64,000 nt of DNA from assembly GCA_020086605.1 (NCBI GenBank), contig JACBWW010000017.1:4242520-4306519 (forward strand), in the 5' to 3' direction. Below the pieces are notes generated by a model. That model made no database searches. It worked only from the letters and a program-made list of their open reading frames with translations, and was not told the origin of the DNA. The DNA comes from Lanius collurio (Eukaryota; Chordata; Aves; Passeriformes; Laniidae). Both the position numbers and the translations under genes were made by a program. Of this stretch, positions 1-14,040 are shown one piece after another. The stretch's first letter is position 1; each line of letters begins with the position of its first letter.

Positions 1-3000
1 AGGTCTGGCTTACATTCACTTAAACATGACTCAACCTTTGTCTTCATGCCCAGTCAAGAGAATCTGTATAATGATTTATCTCACCCTAAAGATGATGGCT
101 AAGCAATCGTATACATCATCCTCTAAATTGCCCCTTTCTGTTAATTGACTGAAAAAGGAAACAAAGTAAGATAAAATGGTTCCTCTCTCTGGGAGGAAGA
201 GCTCAAGTGCTCAGACTGATCCCACTCTACCTGTATAATTTAAACAATGTTCAAGGCTTTCTTCATAGTCAGACATGATGTATCTGTGGGTGGAATCAAT
301 TATCCTTAAAAGATACCTACTGCAAGCATAACCAGCCACTGGAAGTTGGTCAAACACTTGATATCTGACAAAGATGACACCTAACCCTACAACATTTCTT
401 CTCCTTCTCTGTGTAAATGTAGGAATATAAAATACTGGTGGAGATATAGGTCTGACTAACAGTATGGTATGGGGATATATTATTGTTTTCTACAACAGAT
501 TTCCCCTAGCAACTGCTATGATCTGCATGGGAGGCACTCATGCTGCAAAGGTTTCCCCTGTTCAGTGAGGAACCTTTTCAGCACACATTTTATTCAAGTC
601 TGGTCCCTGCTATGTGTCTCAAGGGCATATCAGCACCAGTGTTCAGAAGGAATAGGTTTTCTAACATATTGGAAGTGTTGGATCAAGTGTTAGGTCATTC
701 TCTTCACATGCTTGTCACCATGTGCTTTCACGCCCTTTTAATCACAAGGGGGTTGGGGCTTTTTTCCTGTTATCTCCCAAGAATAAGTAAGTTTGCTTAT
801 TTTTAGCCTTGGGCTTACTTGGTGGAAATCAAAATAGACTGAAACACAAGTGTTATGTGAGACCCATCACTTATTTCTAGAATGTTCTCACTATCTCTAC
901 TCAAGTAAGGGCTTGAGCTCACCAATACCTGTGCTGCCAGCCAGTTCCATCCACACAACAACCCAGAAGTGCTTAAGTATTGTCAGAAGGCACTGCCACA
1001 CCCCATCTCTCAAACTCTTTTTTCTTTGCCTACAAGCAGCATCTTAACTCTAGGATGAAAAGCTGGAGGATTTCTTTAGAAGCTCTGATGTTTTTCTGCC
1101 TTAAAATAACTAGACTCATAAATAAAGCAGAACTGTGCCCTCAGAATCAGATAGTGATGCTCAGTATGTGATCACAGGAAACAGATGAAGGCCCCTGTGG
1201 CCTTGGTGACTCTCTCTGTTGTTTAGTTGAAGTGTTTATGTGCAAATAAGGATAAGGAGGCACCAAGTTCTCCTGTCAGGGATTTTTCTTCCAAGTTTAA
1301 GTGACTCATGTGACCTATTATGGCTCTTATGTATGACAGAGTGAAGCCTGTCTTGATCAATGGTGTGATTCTTCTCAAGCTGAAGATGACATCTAAGATG
1401 GGTCAGATGAGCCACTCCCTAAAAATATGTATTTCTTTCCCTTTAACTAGAAGGGTGACACCTAAAGTTGGATGAAATCAATCTTGGCAAAGAGGTAGAC
1501 CCCAACATGGAAAAAGTAAAGTAGAGTTTGGAGTCACACAGCCATTTTTGTGCTGAATAAGGAATAAAACAGAGGTTCTGCTTTGTCTGTTGTGTTATTT
1601 CTGTCCTGTTGAACTTGTTCTCCCCAGAGCTCCTGAGCAAATCCAGATATTCAGAACCTGATATTTGTGTTAAAAGGCCAGTGGCAGAACAGACACTGAA
1701 ACTGCCCTTATGCACCACAAAGAAACAATAAAGGGAGCAAACTTGTTTTTTTCACATTTCAGCTTTGTAAGTCACCATAAAAGGGAAAAGCTCCCAATAG
1801 TGTCCATGGCATCCAGAATTCGTAAGAGCACTTGCTGTAAGACCTGCTGGAGCAGTGTCATCTTCTCTAACAATGTATAGCAACTAAAACAAAAAGGTCT
1901 GTAAAATTGTCTAGGAGGAACAATCAAGTCCTAATAAAATTACAGGAGCCAGCAAATAAGACCCCCATAACATGTTTTCCCAGTCCTACCTGCTCTTAGC
2001 AAGAGCTGCATTGCAGTGGCTAAACTTCTCAAGGATTTCTTTCCAAATAAAGATGTTGGCAGGTGGGATACATGCTTTACTGATCTACAGACAATTAAAT
2101 ATCTGTCATATGGCTGCTCAGGGAAATCACAGTGGGAATTCCAATCTGTGTTTTACTTGTATTTCAGAGATCTCTGCACACCTTTTTGCTCCATTGAGAG
2201 GCCAAGCCTACAATGAGGGCTGTCAGTGCTGAGGGATGGACACCAGGATAAATAATCAAGAATGTACAAGGTACTAGACAAACACATTCTGAAATTTTAG
2301 TTGTCCTTAGATATCTTCTTGGGTTTCTGTTCATTTGAGTTCTTGCCAATGGTGGGACACCATTGTCAAACTGTATCCAAAACCACTAGGAGTGTAATTC
2401 TGTGATAGGAAGTGTCTTTATTCAATCTTAGGAAAAGAGAAATGTAAATACTTGTGATGCATCATTGGTAGTGTTGCTCTGGAGTGTGGATTTTTTTCCT
2501 TTTTTTCCAACAAAAATAAATAATTTTCAGGAAAAGACTAATGTGTGCCCTCACTTGTCATCTTTCACCTGAATGCTTCCCTCGTGCTCTGGATTTTGCC
2601 AGCAGGGCACCACCGTGTCTTTAGTCCCTGATAAGTTTTCATCTCATCTAAGATTATTCACAGTGCAAGAACAAAAAAGCCAGTGGTTGAGCAGGCATTA
2701 GTCTACTTTCACCTCAGCTGGATCTGGATCCAGTTTTGTAGCAGGGTTTAACAGCACAGAGTAAAAGCCACCATCTGTGATGGTGACTCTCTGCATTCAT
2801 GATTTAGAAACATGGTTTTCTCTTCTGTGAAAACTACTCCTAAATTCTGTAATCCTCCTAAAAACACCTGAAAATTCATTACAGACATAAATGCGCATAC
2901 AATAAAGGATGCAATGCATCCAAAATAGGAAATAGACTTCTTAGAATTATCTCAGGGCAGAATGAGGTATATTTGATGTCAGTTAGTTCTTCACTCTAAA

Positions 3001-3839
3001 TCTTCTTCCTAATACTACCAACCCCAGCCAAAAAAAAAAAAAAAGAAATAGAAAAATGTGAAGTAGAGTACATATTTGGGTTATGCTGGCATATGCTGAA
3101 GACCTCCCAGAGCTGTACCTAAGAAGTGTGAAATAACAGCAAGAAGCAGCATTAGGTTGTGTGTGCAGAGCCTACTCTGTCAGGTTTGTTTTTCAGAGCT
3201 CTTTGGTGCCATATGGTACAAACACCCCCAAAGACTGGGCTTGGCTTGCAGTTGAGGGGATTTTCCTTCTGTGCCTCTGTTAAGATCCCCTCCTCTCCTG
3301 CCTTGCAACCACCTGCAGGTCCAGGCTGTCTGGAAGGGATGGGCAAATTGCCCAACATTGGTGAATCAGAGAATTAGGGAGCAGCATTCCTGCTGCCAGC
3401 AAAGACCAAGCACTGGTTGCTGATGAACTGAGAGGCATGCAAGGGGAAAATATGATCCAGATTTGGAGGGTAGCTCCCATTCTTTGATTTGTTCTCCACC
3501 CTATTGGTGAAGGTAGGCTGTGAAGGGATAATTTCAGCAGCACAGGTTTCATCTTCATATGCCATCAAATTCCCTGGGTGGATCCTCTAAAATGGTTATT
3601 GCAACAACCTCAGTGACATAGGAATTATCTTTTTAAAATATTCAGGGCTTCAGTTATCTGCAATAGTTCATTTGAGCAGATGGTGAGATGAAAAGCAGCC
3701 CTTGCCTTCACACTGAGCAATGCACGGGGTCTGATTCCGACCTGCACAGAGGAAGCCCTGCTCTTAACAGAGACTGAAATAAACTGATTTTCAATATCCC
3801 TGCCACCACAACATGAGTCCAGTTCAGTAGAGCTAAACT
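1..3839. other. Non-coding stretch, no recognised feature
   Basis: Unique-looking AT-rich sequence with no open reading frame over about 90 codons and no recognisable domain. A 15-base A run lies at 3030-3044, without an adjacent retrotransposon or gene-like sequence that I can identify. No splice-bounded, protein-like stretch stood out. It is most simply intergenic or intronic DNA. Confidence 0.6.
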
Positions 3840-4560
3840 CCAATAGACAACTTTGGTAAAAATGAGGAAGCTTATTAAAAAGTTAAAACAACCAGCAGAA
3901 GGAATTAAAACCTCTTAGGCAGTATAGAAACTACTGAAGGATGTGAAAATGGAAGCACAGTGAATACCCCCCATTAAGGAAATCTTGAGAAAGGATAAAA
4001 GGAAAGCAGCATGATGACACAGCAAAGAAAAAGAGGTTATTAGAATTAAGAAGGCATCAATCCACAGACTGAAACTGTACCCAAACCAAATAATAGTAAT
4101 AAAAATACTGGTGAAGTACCATAAATTCTTTTTAGTAAACATAAAACAAAATCAGGCTCATGAAAAAGAAAATTTGAGAAGCAGTTTACTAAAAAATTAA
4201 AATAAAGAGTAATTTCTTCTTCCAATACACCAGGAGCAAAAGAGCTGCCTAGAAAGCTTGTAGGGCCAGCTGATGATCCCAGTGGACAAGGATCACTCAG
4301 GGAAGACAAGGGCACTGCCGGGCAGCTAATAAACTCTTTTTACAGGTATTTGCTGTGGAAGAAACTGAAAAGAGTCTTGTATAGCCTGTAGGTCTGTCTG
4401 AGGCTGAATAATCACAGAAGAAGTGCTGGGACAAATCAGAAAAGGGAATGCCAGCCTCTCACCATGGCATCCACTCCTCCTATGGGAGCCCAGTGAAGAA
4501 ATAGCCAAAATACCAATGGCAACATTTTACCTTTCCCCTTAAAACCCTCTTGGGATCAGA
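3840..4560 (+). mobile_element. Old CR1-like LINE fragment, ORF2 linker and start of RT
   Basis: Decayed piece of the CR1-clade LINE second open reading frame, which encodes endonuclease and reverse transcriptase for target-primed retrotransposition. Reading 4260-4313 gives VGPADDPSGQGSLREDKG, the conserved linker between endonuclease and RT. The DNA just upstream (about 4170-4259) resembles the preceding lysine-rich segment ending in an aromatic-plus-arginine stretch. Reading 4480-4533 in a shifted frame gives LWEPSEEIAKIPMATFYL, which matches the segment just after the PDGIHP motif at the start of RT. A PDGIH-like remnant lies immediately before it in another frame (about 4461-4475). Stops and frameshifts are frequent, so it is a dead copy. 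The endonuclease, most of RT and the 3' end are missing. Divergence suggests an old amniote CR1 subfamily, not a recent avian one. The 5' boundary is approximate. Confidence 0.75.
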
Positions 4561-7500
4561 AGGATGTAGCAGGTGGAAAATGAAAGGACCACAGGGGGAC
4601 CTGGGATAGAAACAGCCTGAAAGCCTGGTAGTTTCTCCAGTCAAGTTAGTAAAAGGTACTAGGAAAACAAACTAATTCTAGATTGTGTTATTTGTTTCAG
4701 ATTTGATTCCCCTTATAGTTAAGCATGGGTTGAGTTATCAATGGCTGTAGGTGGCTGTTGTCCATATGGCAGGGAAGAGCTGGAAAACACCTGGCTGAGC
4801 TCCTCAAACTCAGTGCTCTCAATACAGGCCTCAGACAGGTTTTCCAGAGCCAGTCCCTCCTCCTCAGGGGTTTGCAGGACCTGAGCACTGAGGCTTGATA
4901 AGCAGCAGCAGGAGGCACTGCTGTAATTAATAGACTTTTTATCCCAATTGGTATGGTCACTCTTATGTTGTTAACACTCTTGTGACATCTTGCACTGGCT
5001 GCTGCAAAAGTCCAAGCCTTCATGTTGGTGCTTCCTTCATAAGAACAAAATTGCTTTTTCTTCAAATTAATACTGGATATAAGTATTTCTGCTGGTAGCA
5101 CACCAAAGAATGAATCTGAATTGTCAAAAAAGCTCAAGGGAAGATAAAGTTTTGGGAAACACTTAATGCTAGCCTGATTCTGCTTCTTTTAAAGCCAGGC
5201 AAGTTTCACTTCAGCTTTTTAGCTCTCAGCTGGGTATTAGAGAGTTTATTTGTGCTAAGACCTTCAGTAGGGCTACAGGGCACAACTTCTTGATCATAGA
5301 GATATAGACAAATGACCTCTACACTCACCCCTGTTATGCAGCACAGCTCTGAAGTAGTTTACTGTTTGGGGATGTTTGAAATCCAGGCCTAGCCAGATTG
5401 TTTCTGGAGATATTGATTTATCAAATCACAAGACATGGGGTCACGATCTGAAAGCACAAACACAAAGGGCTTTTGTCTGGTTGCTGAAAAGACCAAATAT
5501 CTTGTGGTCATCCTCAGAGCTGTTTCTCCTCCAGCCTGCTGCCTGTTTCTCACCCCAGCAGTGCCAATCTTTCATGAATAAAAAGCATAAAGCTACAGCA
5601 AGGAAGGCATTGATACCAGTCATGGACTAGCCAAGTGAGGAATAAAGACTGTTGTGCAGGGTTACAAACCTGCCTACAAAGCAGCAAACACTGCTCTCTG
5701 GGAGAAAAATGAATCCTCATAGTCCTGTTTGTTCCCCTCTCTTAGAAGCCAATGCTCTGGCTTGTGGAAATGTATTACTCAGTGCTGAGAGGCAGAAATC
5801 TCTAGAGCACTGGTCTCTGCAACTTTACTTTTCTGTGGAGGTGCGTCCCTTTTCCTCTTAAAATTCATGTTTGCCTCAGATCACCACTTCCAACAAAAAA
5901 TATGTAAGAAAAAATAGTCAAAGCCAGAATCCCCTCCTTGCTTTGACTTTCCATGTGCAGGCACAGAAACATCTGGATCTTCTGATAGTGACGCCTCAGC
6001 TTTTGATGTAACAAATTGACACGACCAGAGACAAAATGTCCAGGCTTGCACACCAGATACACCAAAACAGACAACGGCTTCAGAGATTTACTGCTATTTC
6101 ACACAGGAAGGACTCCTTTAATTCTCTCTCTGAGTGTCTCAGCCACATGGTTTTTGCAGCCTGAGAGTGAATTGCCAGCAAATTTTGCAACCTGATGATG
6201 GGCAGCAGCACCATTGCTGAGACCAATGGGCAGAGAGATCACCCTGATCTGAGGGTAGCATGAGGACAAGGCTTGTTCACTTGTAATTCAGGACTGATAC
6301 ACCCCATCCTCCTCTGGAGCACAGGGACTGCACAGCACATCAGCCCTCTGTGGTCATTGGGATGCGAGATGCATCTGCCTTGGAGAAAAATCCTTGGAAA
6401 AAGCACTTTTCATATCATTTCTGCAGTTTCATCCAGAATGAAAAATCACTTCCTTGGGTTTTTCTATGAAAGAAAAATGGGCTTTTTTTGTATGGATCAG
6501 CAAGTGGAAGAGTTGCTTTTCCTTCCTTCTTACTGATAGAATTGGAGAGAATTTTATCTCTTTCTTAAACCCAGCTCTTCCTGGCCTGTCTCCATCTAGG
6601 CAGAGATCTAAGAAATGTGTCTAAGGTATAAAAAGAGGAAACCAAATTCTGATCCCCCTTTGCCATAGTAAATCTAAACCAACTCTGCTGATTTCAGAGG
6701 TGGCTGTCCTTGTCACACAGCTGCCACCTGCTGATAATGGAAATGGAGACGCAGGAGATAGCAGTGGAAATCTGCAGCTGAGAGTTTCTGCTTCCTAAAA
6801 TCGGGATCCATTGGGCTGCAGCATCCCACAGGATATTTCAGTCTTCCATTAACTGCTTCTTCTAAGAGAATTTATTCTAGTTTTGTTCTTAACCACTATG
6901 ACTTTCCTGATTTCAACAGAACAGTTTGTTTCAGCTGAGGATTTGCCATTAGGACCCCGTAACCACACCATAAATTCAAAGACTCCAGCCTTTCATGTGG
7001 ATGGATATTAGGAATCATTCATGGTTTGATCCTTTGGGGAAACTGTAATTTGGCTGGTGAGGAATGTGCAGTTTGGGAAATGGATCTGAATTTCAAACAC
7101 CAAACAGCATTCAAGTACAATCAGACACCACAATAGTGTGACAAGAACATCTGGACATGGTGGCTGGATTCTCTTTGCCTCTCTGCCAGTAGGCCTGGGC
7201 ATGTCACACATTCTTCCTTTATAGCAGCATAATGTGGAAAATTATATTCTCTTCTTACAGCAAGATCAGATCTGGAGCTGAAAACTTATAGTATTATTTT
7301 TTAAAGCTTTTTAGTAATTTATCACAAAGCCACACTATAAATATGGTCTTTTCCTTCCTAGTATTTCCCTTCTCACATGTGCCAGCACTTTGTACAGCCA
7401 CCCACTTTGAACCCAGACTCCTTAACAATTAATCAATATTTAAACCTGAATCCACTCAATTATTTATTTAAACAACTGCCATGCATTAGTGTCAATAAAA

Positions 7501-8927
7501 AGCCCCAGAAAAGATTGAGAAAGAAAGGAAGCTGTTTGAAATGCTCATAAACAATGAAGAAGAAAATAAACATCAGGAAAAAAGATGGCTCATCAATAAA
7601 GATCATCTTGCAGATCAAAAGTAGAAGTCACAGACATGAATGTACATTTTCTATTGTATAACTCTATAGTCTGCAAACAATGCACTGAGCCCAGCTGCAG
7701 AAACCCTACAGTCCAGTTAAAGGCTAATGGATTTGTACAGGGGCATCTTAACCAAAACCTCCTCTTTCTGATGATGAGGAAGGGGTTGCCAACCTGACTT
7801 CTAGATTTGTGTCTGAATTTGAACTTTATATTTGGCAGAAATTAATAAATGAATCTTTTAGCTGCAAGACAAATAAATTGACTGAGAGGTCTGTGAACAC
7901 CAACCCATGAATTTCTATTTTTCAGGACACTTTCTCCAGCTCTCCAGAATGCTGATAATGTGAATATTGTCCACAACACAGCAATCAGTACTTACTTGAG
8001 CCTCTTGAAGGTATAGCCCTGCCCAGTAAAGCATAGCCATACCAAAACAAAATAAAACTCACACACACAGATTATACATACACACCTTGCCAGTGAACCA
8101 CCTCTAAAATTCTCTGAGCAGTGGCATTCACAGAGCAAACCCCTTGGGACACCTGCTCCCCAAATAGCACCACAGCTGACCGATACTGCAGGGCCTTTCC
8201 CATGCAGGCAGTTGTTGCTTTTTCCAAACCTGGGGCTGAGTGAATCCGTGAGGGTTGGCTCCATGTTTTATGGATTCTCTGAAGGGTGTTTCCATCTCCA
8301 GATGATGACAAAGTCTGTCCTAGGAGCACCAGTGCAGTTTGTGTCTGGGAGAGGGCAGATTCACACATCTGGCTCCAAATTGTCCCTTCCCACATCTGCA
8401 GCCCCTGACTGGATCTGACATTAGTGTGCAAGAGGGAGCTGATGCCTCACACACACCATCCCTACAGCACCAGTGATGCAAATGGATCCTACATCAACCC
8501 CATAGTTTTCTGGTGTCAACATCACCACTTGATGTAAGCCCCTAAAGTTTTGCAGGGTGGAAATTAGTGCTACAACATTTAAATTCACCCTTTTCTGCAT
8601 AGAACTGCATAAACTGATACCCACAAACCTGTTTCCATTCTCAAGCATTACTGGGCCAGGTATGTAGTGAAAATGGATTTGATAAGTGTGAGCACTTGTT
8701 TAGTTTCAGGGTGCTGTTAAGGCTATCTCAGGGAACTGAGAAAATAGTGTAGACTTATAATATATTTTTTCTTGCCTGCAAAAGTATATTTAAACTCTTT
8801 AAATAAAAGAGGCATTATTTTTGTAGGACACTAAGACAAATTCTTTCAATTATTTTGACTGTTTTATCACAGGCAGAAAGAACAAATTCTCATTTGAAGT
8901 CAAAAGAAAATATCTTTCTTCCCCCCT
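4561..8927. other. Non-coding stretch, no recognised feature
   Basis: Mixed AT-rich sequence. The longest open frames here (146 codons on the minus strand at 4697-5137, 119 codons on the minus strand at 8072-8431) show no recognisable domain and have no start or splice context. I see no repeat family I can name. Confidence 0.55.
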
Positions 8928-9000
8928 TGTTTTGTTCCATTTTGTTTTTTGTTTTGGTTGGTTATGGGATTTGGTTGTTTGTTGTTAGTTTTTTTTTTTC
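8928..9000. repeat. T/G-rich low-complexity tract
   Basis: Irregular run of GTTT and GGTT units ending in an 11-base T run (8989-8999). No fixed repeat unit. A roughly complementary A/C-rich tract lies at 15145-15203. Confidence 0.7.
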
Positions 9001-12000
9001 ATTTTAAAGGTTTTTCTTGTATCAAGTAATCAATTTTTTCACTTAAAACATTTCTATACTGTCTTTCCTGGAGTCTAGGAGTAGAAAACATATTTAATTC
9101 TGAGAGGTCCCTCATAAAACAATTCAGGAATGTATTGTTCTAGTCACCATTTGCTGGAAAAATGAAATTTTTATTGGTGAGATCACATCTCCAACAAGAG
9201 TTGTGGAAACCAAAATCCAGATGTTTCCTAGCTGTGAAAAATTTGCTATTACTTTAATGTTTAACCCCTTAGCTCTGATTTTTGCCTCGATATATTTTTG
9301 CCAGGTACTCAAGAGACTGTCTGAACCCACAAAATGTGACACCATTCAGAGGATGTTGTAAACACACTTTAGCAATAGAGAAATAATGAATTGTGGAAAA
9401 TTTCTTCTAATGCTAGAAAGAGTGGGGTCTTTGCTGCCCTTCTGTGAAACTGTTCCCTTTCTCTGCCTGATGGCATTGACATTGCTCTGCTTTCTGCCTC
9501 TGCTGCCCAAACCATCATCTCCCACATTTATCAGCCAACAGTGTCAGGGCTGCTCTCTCAGTATCTCAGGCACTGCTGTGCAGCATCAGCATTTATGCAG
9601 CATCACATATGCCAGCTGGTACCCAGCTCCCCACTAGGATTTAGTCTCAGACCCACAACGGCTGTTAAGTAAATAATTCCATCAAAATCACTGAGTATTA
9701 GATGGCTAATTCCTATCTGGACAGTTGTATGCCTTTGAGGGCCTGGGTCTTGGCCCACACACCAATGCTATTCAAAGTATATGTGCCTTGATTTATTTTT
9801 TAATGAGGCCAAAATGAAGGTTGTTTTATGATGGGAGTTAAATGTTATTTGTCCCTTTACAAATCACTAGCCCAAATAAATGTGGTTAGAAGCAGATCTC
9901 TTCTAAAGACTGTAAGTTCCCAAGGGCAGAATAATTAAATTTTCCAAAATACTTATCATAATTATGTTTTTTTCAGAGATTAGTTGAGCTGTTCTCTTGG
10001 GATCAATTATGAGTCATCCTAAACCCAGAAGCAAAAAAGTTTTTCTATAAATCCTATTGAAATGGGTACCAGCTGTTACACACAATAAAGTAGACTTTTT
10101 CTACCCCCCACATTTTAACATGCTAGTGAAGTTATTAAAGATTGCTCTTGGTCATTCTCCAACATTTTTCACAAAGCACTTGAAGGTCACTGTGGTTGGC
10201 AATTACAGAGTGGGATATGCAAAGGAGCTCTCAAGGAGCCACGAGCCAGGTGCAGGAGTCTGTTTAATAAGAGCATGTGGTTTGTGTGAGAGAAATTAAT
10301 ATTGCTCTGCATTTTCTGATGGAAAGAAGCAGCAGGTTCGAAGGTTAGAACAGAACAGAATAAAAAAATCAAAGGGCCCAATTCTGAGTATCTCATCATT
10401 TACGACCTTCAGCAACTCTTGTGGAAGCAGATTTCTCATGTCCTGCTCCTGAAAAAAGGTGTCATACTGCTAACTTAGCATGAGGAGGGTGGTTTTGGAT
10501 CCTCATTCTCCTGGTATGTTTCTGTGGACAGCAAAACTCTTGATTTCAAATAACACCCTTTAAAATCACATGTCAATGGTACCTAATATTTTAGCTCTGG
10601 AATTCTGACTCCCTGTGATGCTGTACAGGTGGAAAAACTGCCAAGAGCTTGAGTACTGTGCACAAACACCTCTTGTTAATGTAAAAATTGTCAACATCTT
10701 ATCCAAGCCTGCTACTTGGGACCAGAGAGTGAAAATGCTCATAAGGAAATGGTCTCCAGACCCTCTCTGTCCCCCAAAGCAGGACTGGCACAGGCCAGTG
10801 GATCCAAGCACATTTCACAACTGAACTCATGTTGTACAATAATACCTCAGTATTTGCTTTTGTGTTTTTAAGGCTTTGACACTTTTGGAAAAACTTTGTA
10901 CTGTATGCATCTGATATTTTCAGTATTTAAAAGAGAGTCTTGAAGACGATTAGAGAGGAAAAGGAAAGAGCAAGTCTCCAATGTCTTAAAGAGGCTTTTC
11001 TTTTGAATCTCCAGGCTGGTACATCCCTTTCAGTGAGAGAAAGGATTGATTTTAAAATGTCCCATACTGGACTCCTGACTTGATGACACCAAGATATTGC
11101 TGGCAACATCACAGAAAAGAGAAGCTTCCCATCCTGTATCATCACACATCCACTGCCCATCTTTCATCCTCTTTGACTGGTTTAGTGAACTTGATGATCA
11201 GTCAAAATTACAGGGGAAGGATATTTTAGGGAGAAGGGTATTTTCCATAAGTAATAGTCTGCCTCTGACAAGAAAAACCATATTCAATTGTCAGGAATTA
11301 TTTTCTCCTATTATAAAAAAACACAACTTTTAGTTTTTATGCATTGTGACAAGTCTCCTTTCTGCATCAGTTAAACACCTACTGAAAAGAGAAAGATTTA
11401 AGTAGGCAATTTCTTTCATGATGCTTTGCACGAGAAAAGGATTTATTTATCAGCTCTTACTGTGAGTATCATCAGCCAATCAGTACTGAAAGGTAAATCA
11501 ACTGCATGAGCCAAACAGATCAATAAAAAATGGAGCCATTAATTTTGCTCAAGACACTTTACAGGATATCATTTGCCTAACAAGGAGGAAACACAATTAC
11601 ATCAATAACCTCTTAGGGTTAGAAAGGTCTGCAATAAGAAATAATTTGAAATTGTTATAAAGATCAGATTTCCACATTTACAAAGATTAAAGCATTGCAA
11701 AATATGGTCTCTCCTGTGAAAAGTTATTTCTTCAATTGAAGGGTGCTGTAAGCAGGAAGAAGAAAAAATACCATTTGCATTACCCAAAATTCAAGCCAGA
11801 CAGCTTAGCAGACAGTGTTTAGAACACACATGATGTATTATTCTTACCACCAAGGGAGAAGTATCACTTTGTCTTTATTGAAAGCAAGTCTATCATCAAA
11901 GTGATTTCATCAAAGTGATAGAGCACAGGTCACCATGGTACAAATACCTGTCTGCAGATGGCCTTGCCCAGCCTGGGAAACCCTTGTGTCAGAGGGTTTC

Positions 12001-12444
12001 CTCATGGGAAAACAATTCTGCTGACAAAATCAGCAGCAGAATGACGGCCTAGGTGGGGCTGGATGCTGTTATCACACCTGCTGTCTGCTGTAGGCTTGTC
12101 TCTAAAGGACACCAATGACCCTTAGACTCCTCAGAAAAACTCAGCTGCAGCAGCTGTTTGTCAGGGTATCTACATGGATTTATTCTACATGAGTTTTTCA
12201 AGCAGAGATGCATGCAAAACTGGCAACCCCATTCCCTGGAGCAGGACCTGGTTGTTTTGCTTCATATGGATTGCACAAGCATGAACACATCTGGTCAATT
12301 CATAAAGCTACCTGCTGCAAGTGCTCTCATCCAGGCGTGGCTGCACCCAGCCAGATCCCACTGGATGTGAAAATACAGCATAAAATGGTGATCAAGGGTG
12401 AAAATCAAACTGAAAGCACATTACCAAGAGCCCCAGAAGTCATG
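9001..12444. other. Non-coding stretch with one short tandem duplication
   Basis: No gene or named repeat recognised. A 14-base unit beginning TCATCAAAGTGAT is duplicated in tandem at about 11893-11919. Open frames are all under 85 codons with no domain similarity that I can see. Confidence 0.55.
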
Positions 12445-12890
12445 AAATAGAATCCTATTCCTATAATCTTTAAGATCTAAGGAAGAGACATTAAAGATCA
12501 TCTAGTTTCAACCCCCTTGTCTATGCAGGGACAGCTTCCACTAGAACAGCTTTCTCAGAGCCCCATCCAGCCTGGCCTTGGACACTTCCAGGGATGGCAC
12601 ATCCAAAACTTGTCCAGGCAACCTGCTCCAATGCCTTACAGTAAAAAATTTCTTCCTAATGTCCAGTCTAAACCTACTCTCTGTCTGTTTAACGCCCTTG
12701 CCATTGTTCTATCTCTACCTGCCCTTGCAAAAAGTCACTCTCCAGCTTTCTTGTAGGCACCTTCAGGTACTCCTTCAACTTATTTGAGACAAACCTGGAA
12801 TGGACTATCTGTCTCCTCTTAACCCTTTTCTTGGCCAGCTCTATGCCCTTAGAAATTTTTTTAGGCTTCCTCTCTCCAAGCTAGGGCTAA
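12445..12890 (-). mobile_element. CR1 LINE 3' fragment, 5'-truncated
   Basis: Antisense copy of the 3' end of an avian CR1 LINE. On the plus strand it begins with a remnant of the terminal 8-base ATTCTATG repeat (AATAGAATCC at 12446). It then follows the typical order: AAAGATCATCTAGTTTCAACCCCC (12492 onward), CAGGGACAGCTTCCACTAG, AGAGCCCCATCCAGCCTGG, GACACTTCCAGGGATGG, and the stretch ending TTTCTTCCTAAT. Similarity fades through the CTTGTAGGCACCTTCAGGTACT segment and the CTCTCTCCAAGCTAGGGCT remnant near 12870-12890. This corresponds to the 3' untranslated region plus the C-terminal end of ORF2. The copy is 5'-truncated, as usual for CR1, and moderately diverged. Open frames of 79 and 69 codons across it on the plus strand are antisense artefacts. 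Confidence 0.9.
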
Positions 12891-13689
12891 AAAATTCTGG
12901 AAAAGCCTGCAAAAGAAGGCGAAATTCAATAAAAGTATCTGTGCAACTGAAGGGATAGAAAGCTTGAGAGTGTGACTAAAAACACTTAAATACACTACTA
13001 ATGAGCAGGCTGCCTGTTGTCCATCAGAGGACTAATGTCAAATGCTGCTGAGTGCAGAACTCCCCTGGAAATTAAATACTAGAAAAATAAAGGTCTATCC
13101 TGAAAATAGTCTAAAACACCTAAGATATCCTAGCTGAAATATTTAGCCAGAACCAACTTTCTCTTAGAGCACTGTGATATCACCTCTGTGTGTAGGATCT
13201 CTTTACTGAGGCCTTGATCCTGATTTTGCTTATGTTGATATTATATTCTGTCATTTTGGTAGGATTTCTTCTGGTCACTCAGTTTGGAGAGCAACTGGTA
13301 TTTCTAAGTCTGACACTTTGGCTGTGCTGGTTACAATAGTGGAACAGAAAAGAGAAACAACCAGGATAATAAAGAGAAATAGGAGACTCTCACGAGCACT
13401 GAGTGCTCCCACCAGGCTGCAAAAGACTGATGTGTCTGGTGTACACCAGTGACTTAGTTAAGAAATGGCTGCACAAACAAACAGGTAAACAGGAGACCTG
13501 CCAGGAGACTGTCAGGGCCAGTGAGCACAGCTGACAGTGACAAAGCCAAAGACAACACATAGGAGAGGAAAAGCCCATTAAAGAAGCACAAGATAAGAAG
13601 AGAAATTAGCCAGGCACCAAAGAGCATCCCATTAGAGTGAAATTTGGTGTTAACAACTGCTACTTATAGTTATCATAAAGTTGTTATTT
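12891..13689. other. Spacer between CR1 and LTR
   Basis: AT-rich sequence with no recognised gene or repeat. It supplies the left flank of the LTR that follows. Confidence 0.5.
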
Positions 13690-13971
13690 TGGTCGGGGGG
13701 TTTTCCCCGGCCCGGGCTGGATGGGGTCAGAGGCTCCGACCCAAGAAGCCGTAGCGAACCCAGAGAGGTGATCCCGTGAGGAACCGTCTCCCAGGGGGTC
13801 GTGGCTTCTCTCAGCCTTCGGCCGGGGCTGCCTGCAGAGGATGCCTGGCTCAGCAGGCTGTCAGCTCTTAGTGCAGTGATTTCAGCTCGGCTCTGCGAGG
13901 CAGAAACCCCCTTTGGCCAGGCCCGGATAGAGAGAGAGGAGGAGACTCTGTGGTGGTTCCGCAGAAGCAGC

Positions 13972-13977
13972 TTTATT
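13972..13977 (-). terminator. LTR polyadenylation signal AATAAA
   Basis: Minus-strand AATAAAGC in the expected place at the end of the R region of the LTR. It supports the minus-strand orientation. Confidence 0.6.
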
Positions 13978-14040
13978 CTAGCATGTTCCACGAAGGGGTG
14001 ACCAGAGACGGATCCTCCCCGACTCGGGGCAGAGGGGTCT

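Noticed and set aside
3030..3044. A run as a possible processed-pseudogene or LINE tail
   Set aside because: No gene-like or retrotransposon-like sequence precedes it, and avian CR1 elements end in an 8-base repeat, not poly(A).
10333..10345. GGTTCGAAGG, resembling a tRNA B box
   Set aside because: The A box, anticodon stem and acceptor pairing are absent around it.
13650..13991. 113-codon minus-strand frame in GC-rich DNA
   Set aside because: It is the R/U5 part of the LTR, open only because GC-rich DNA has few stop codons.
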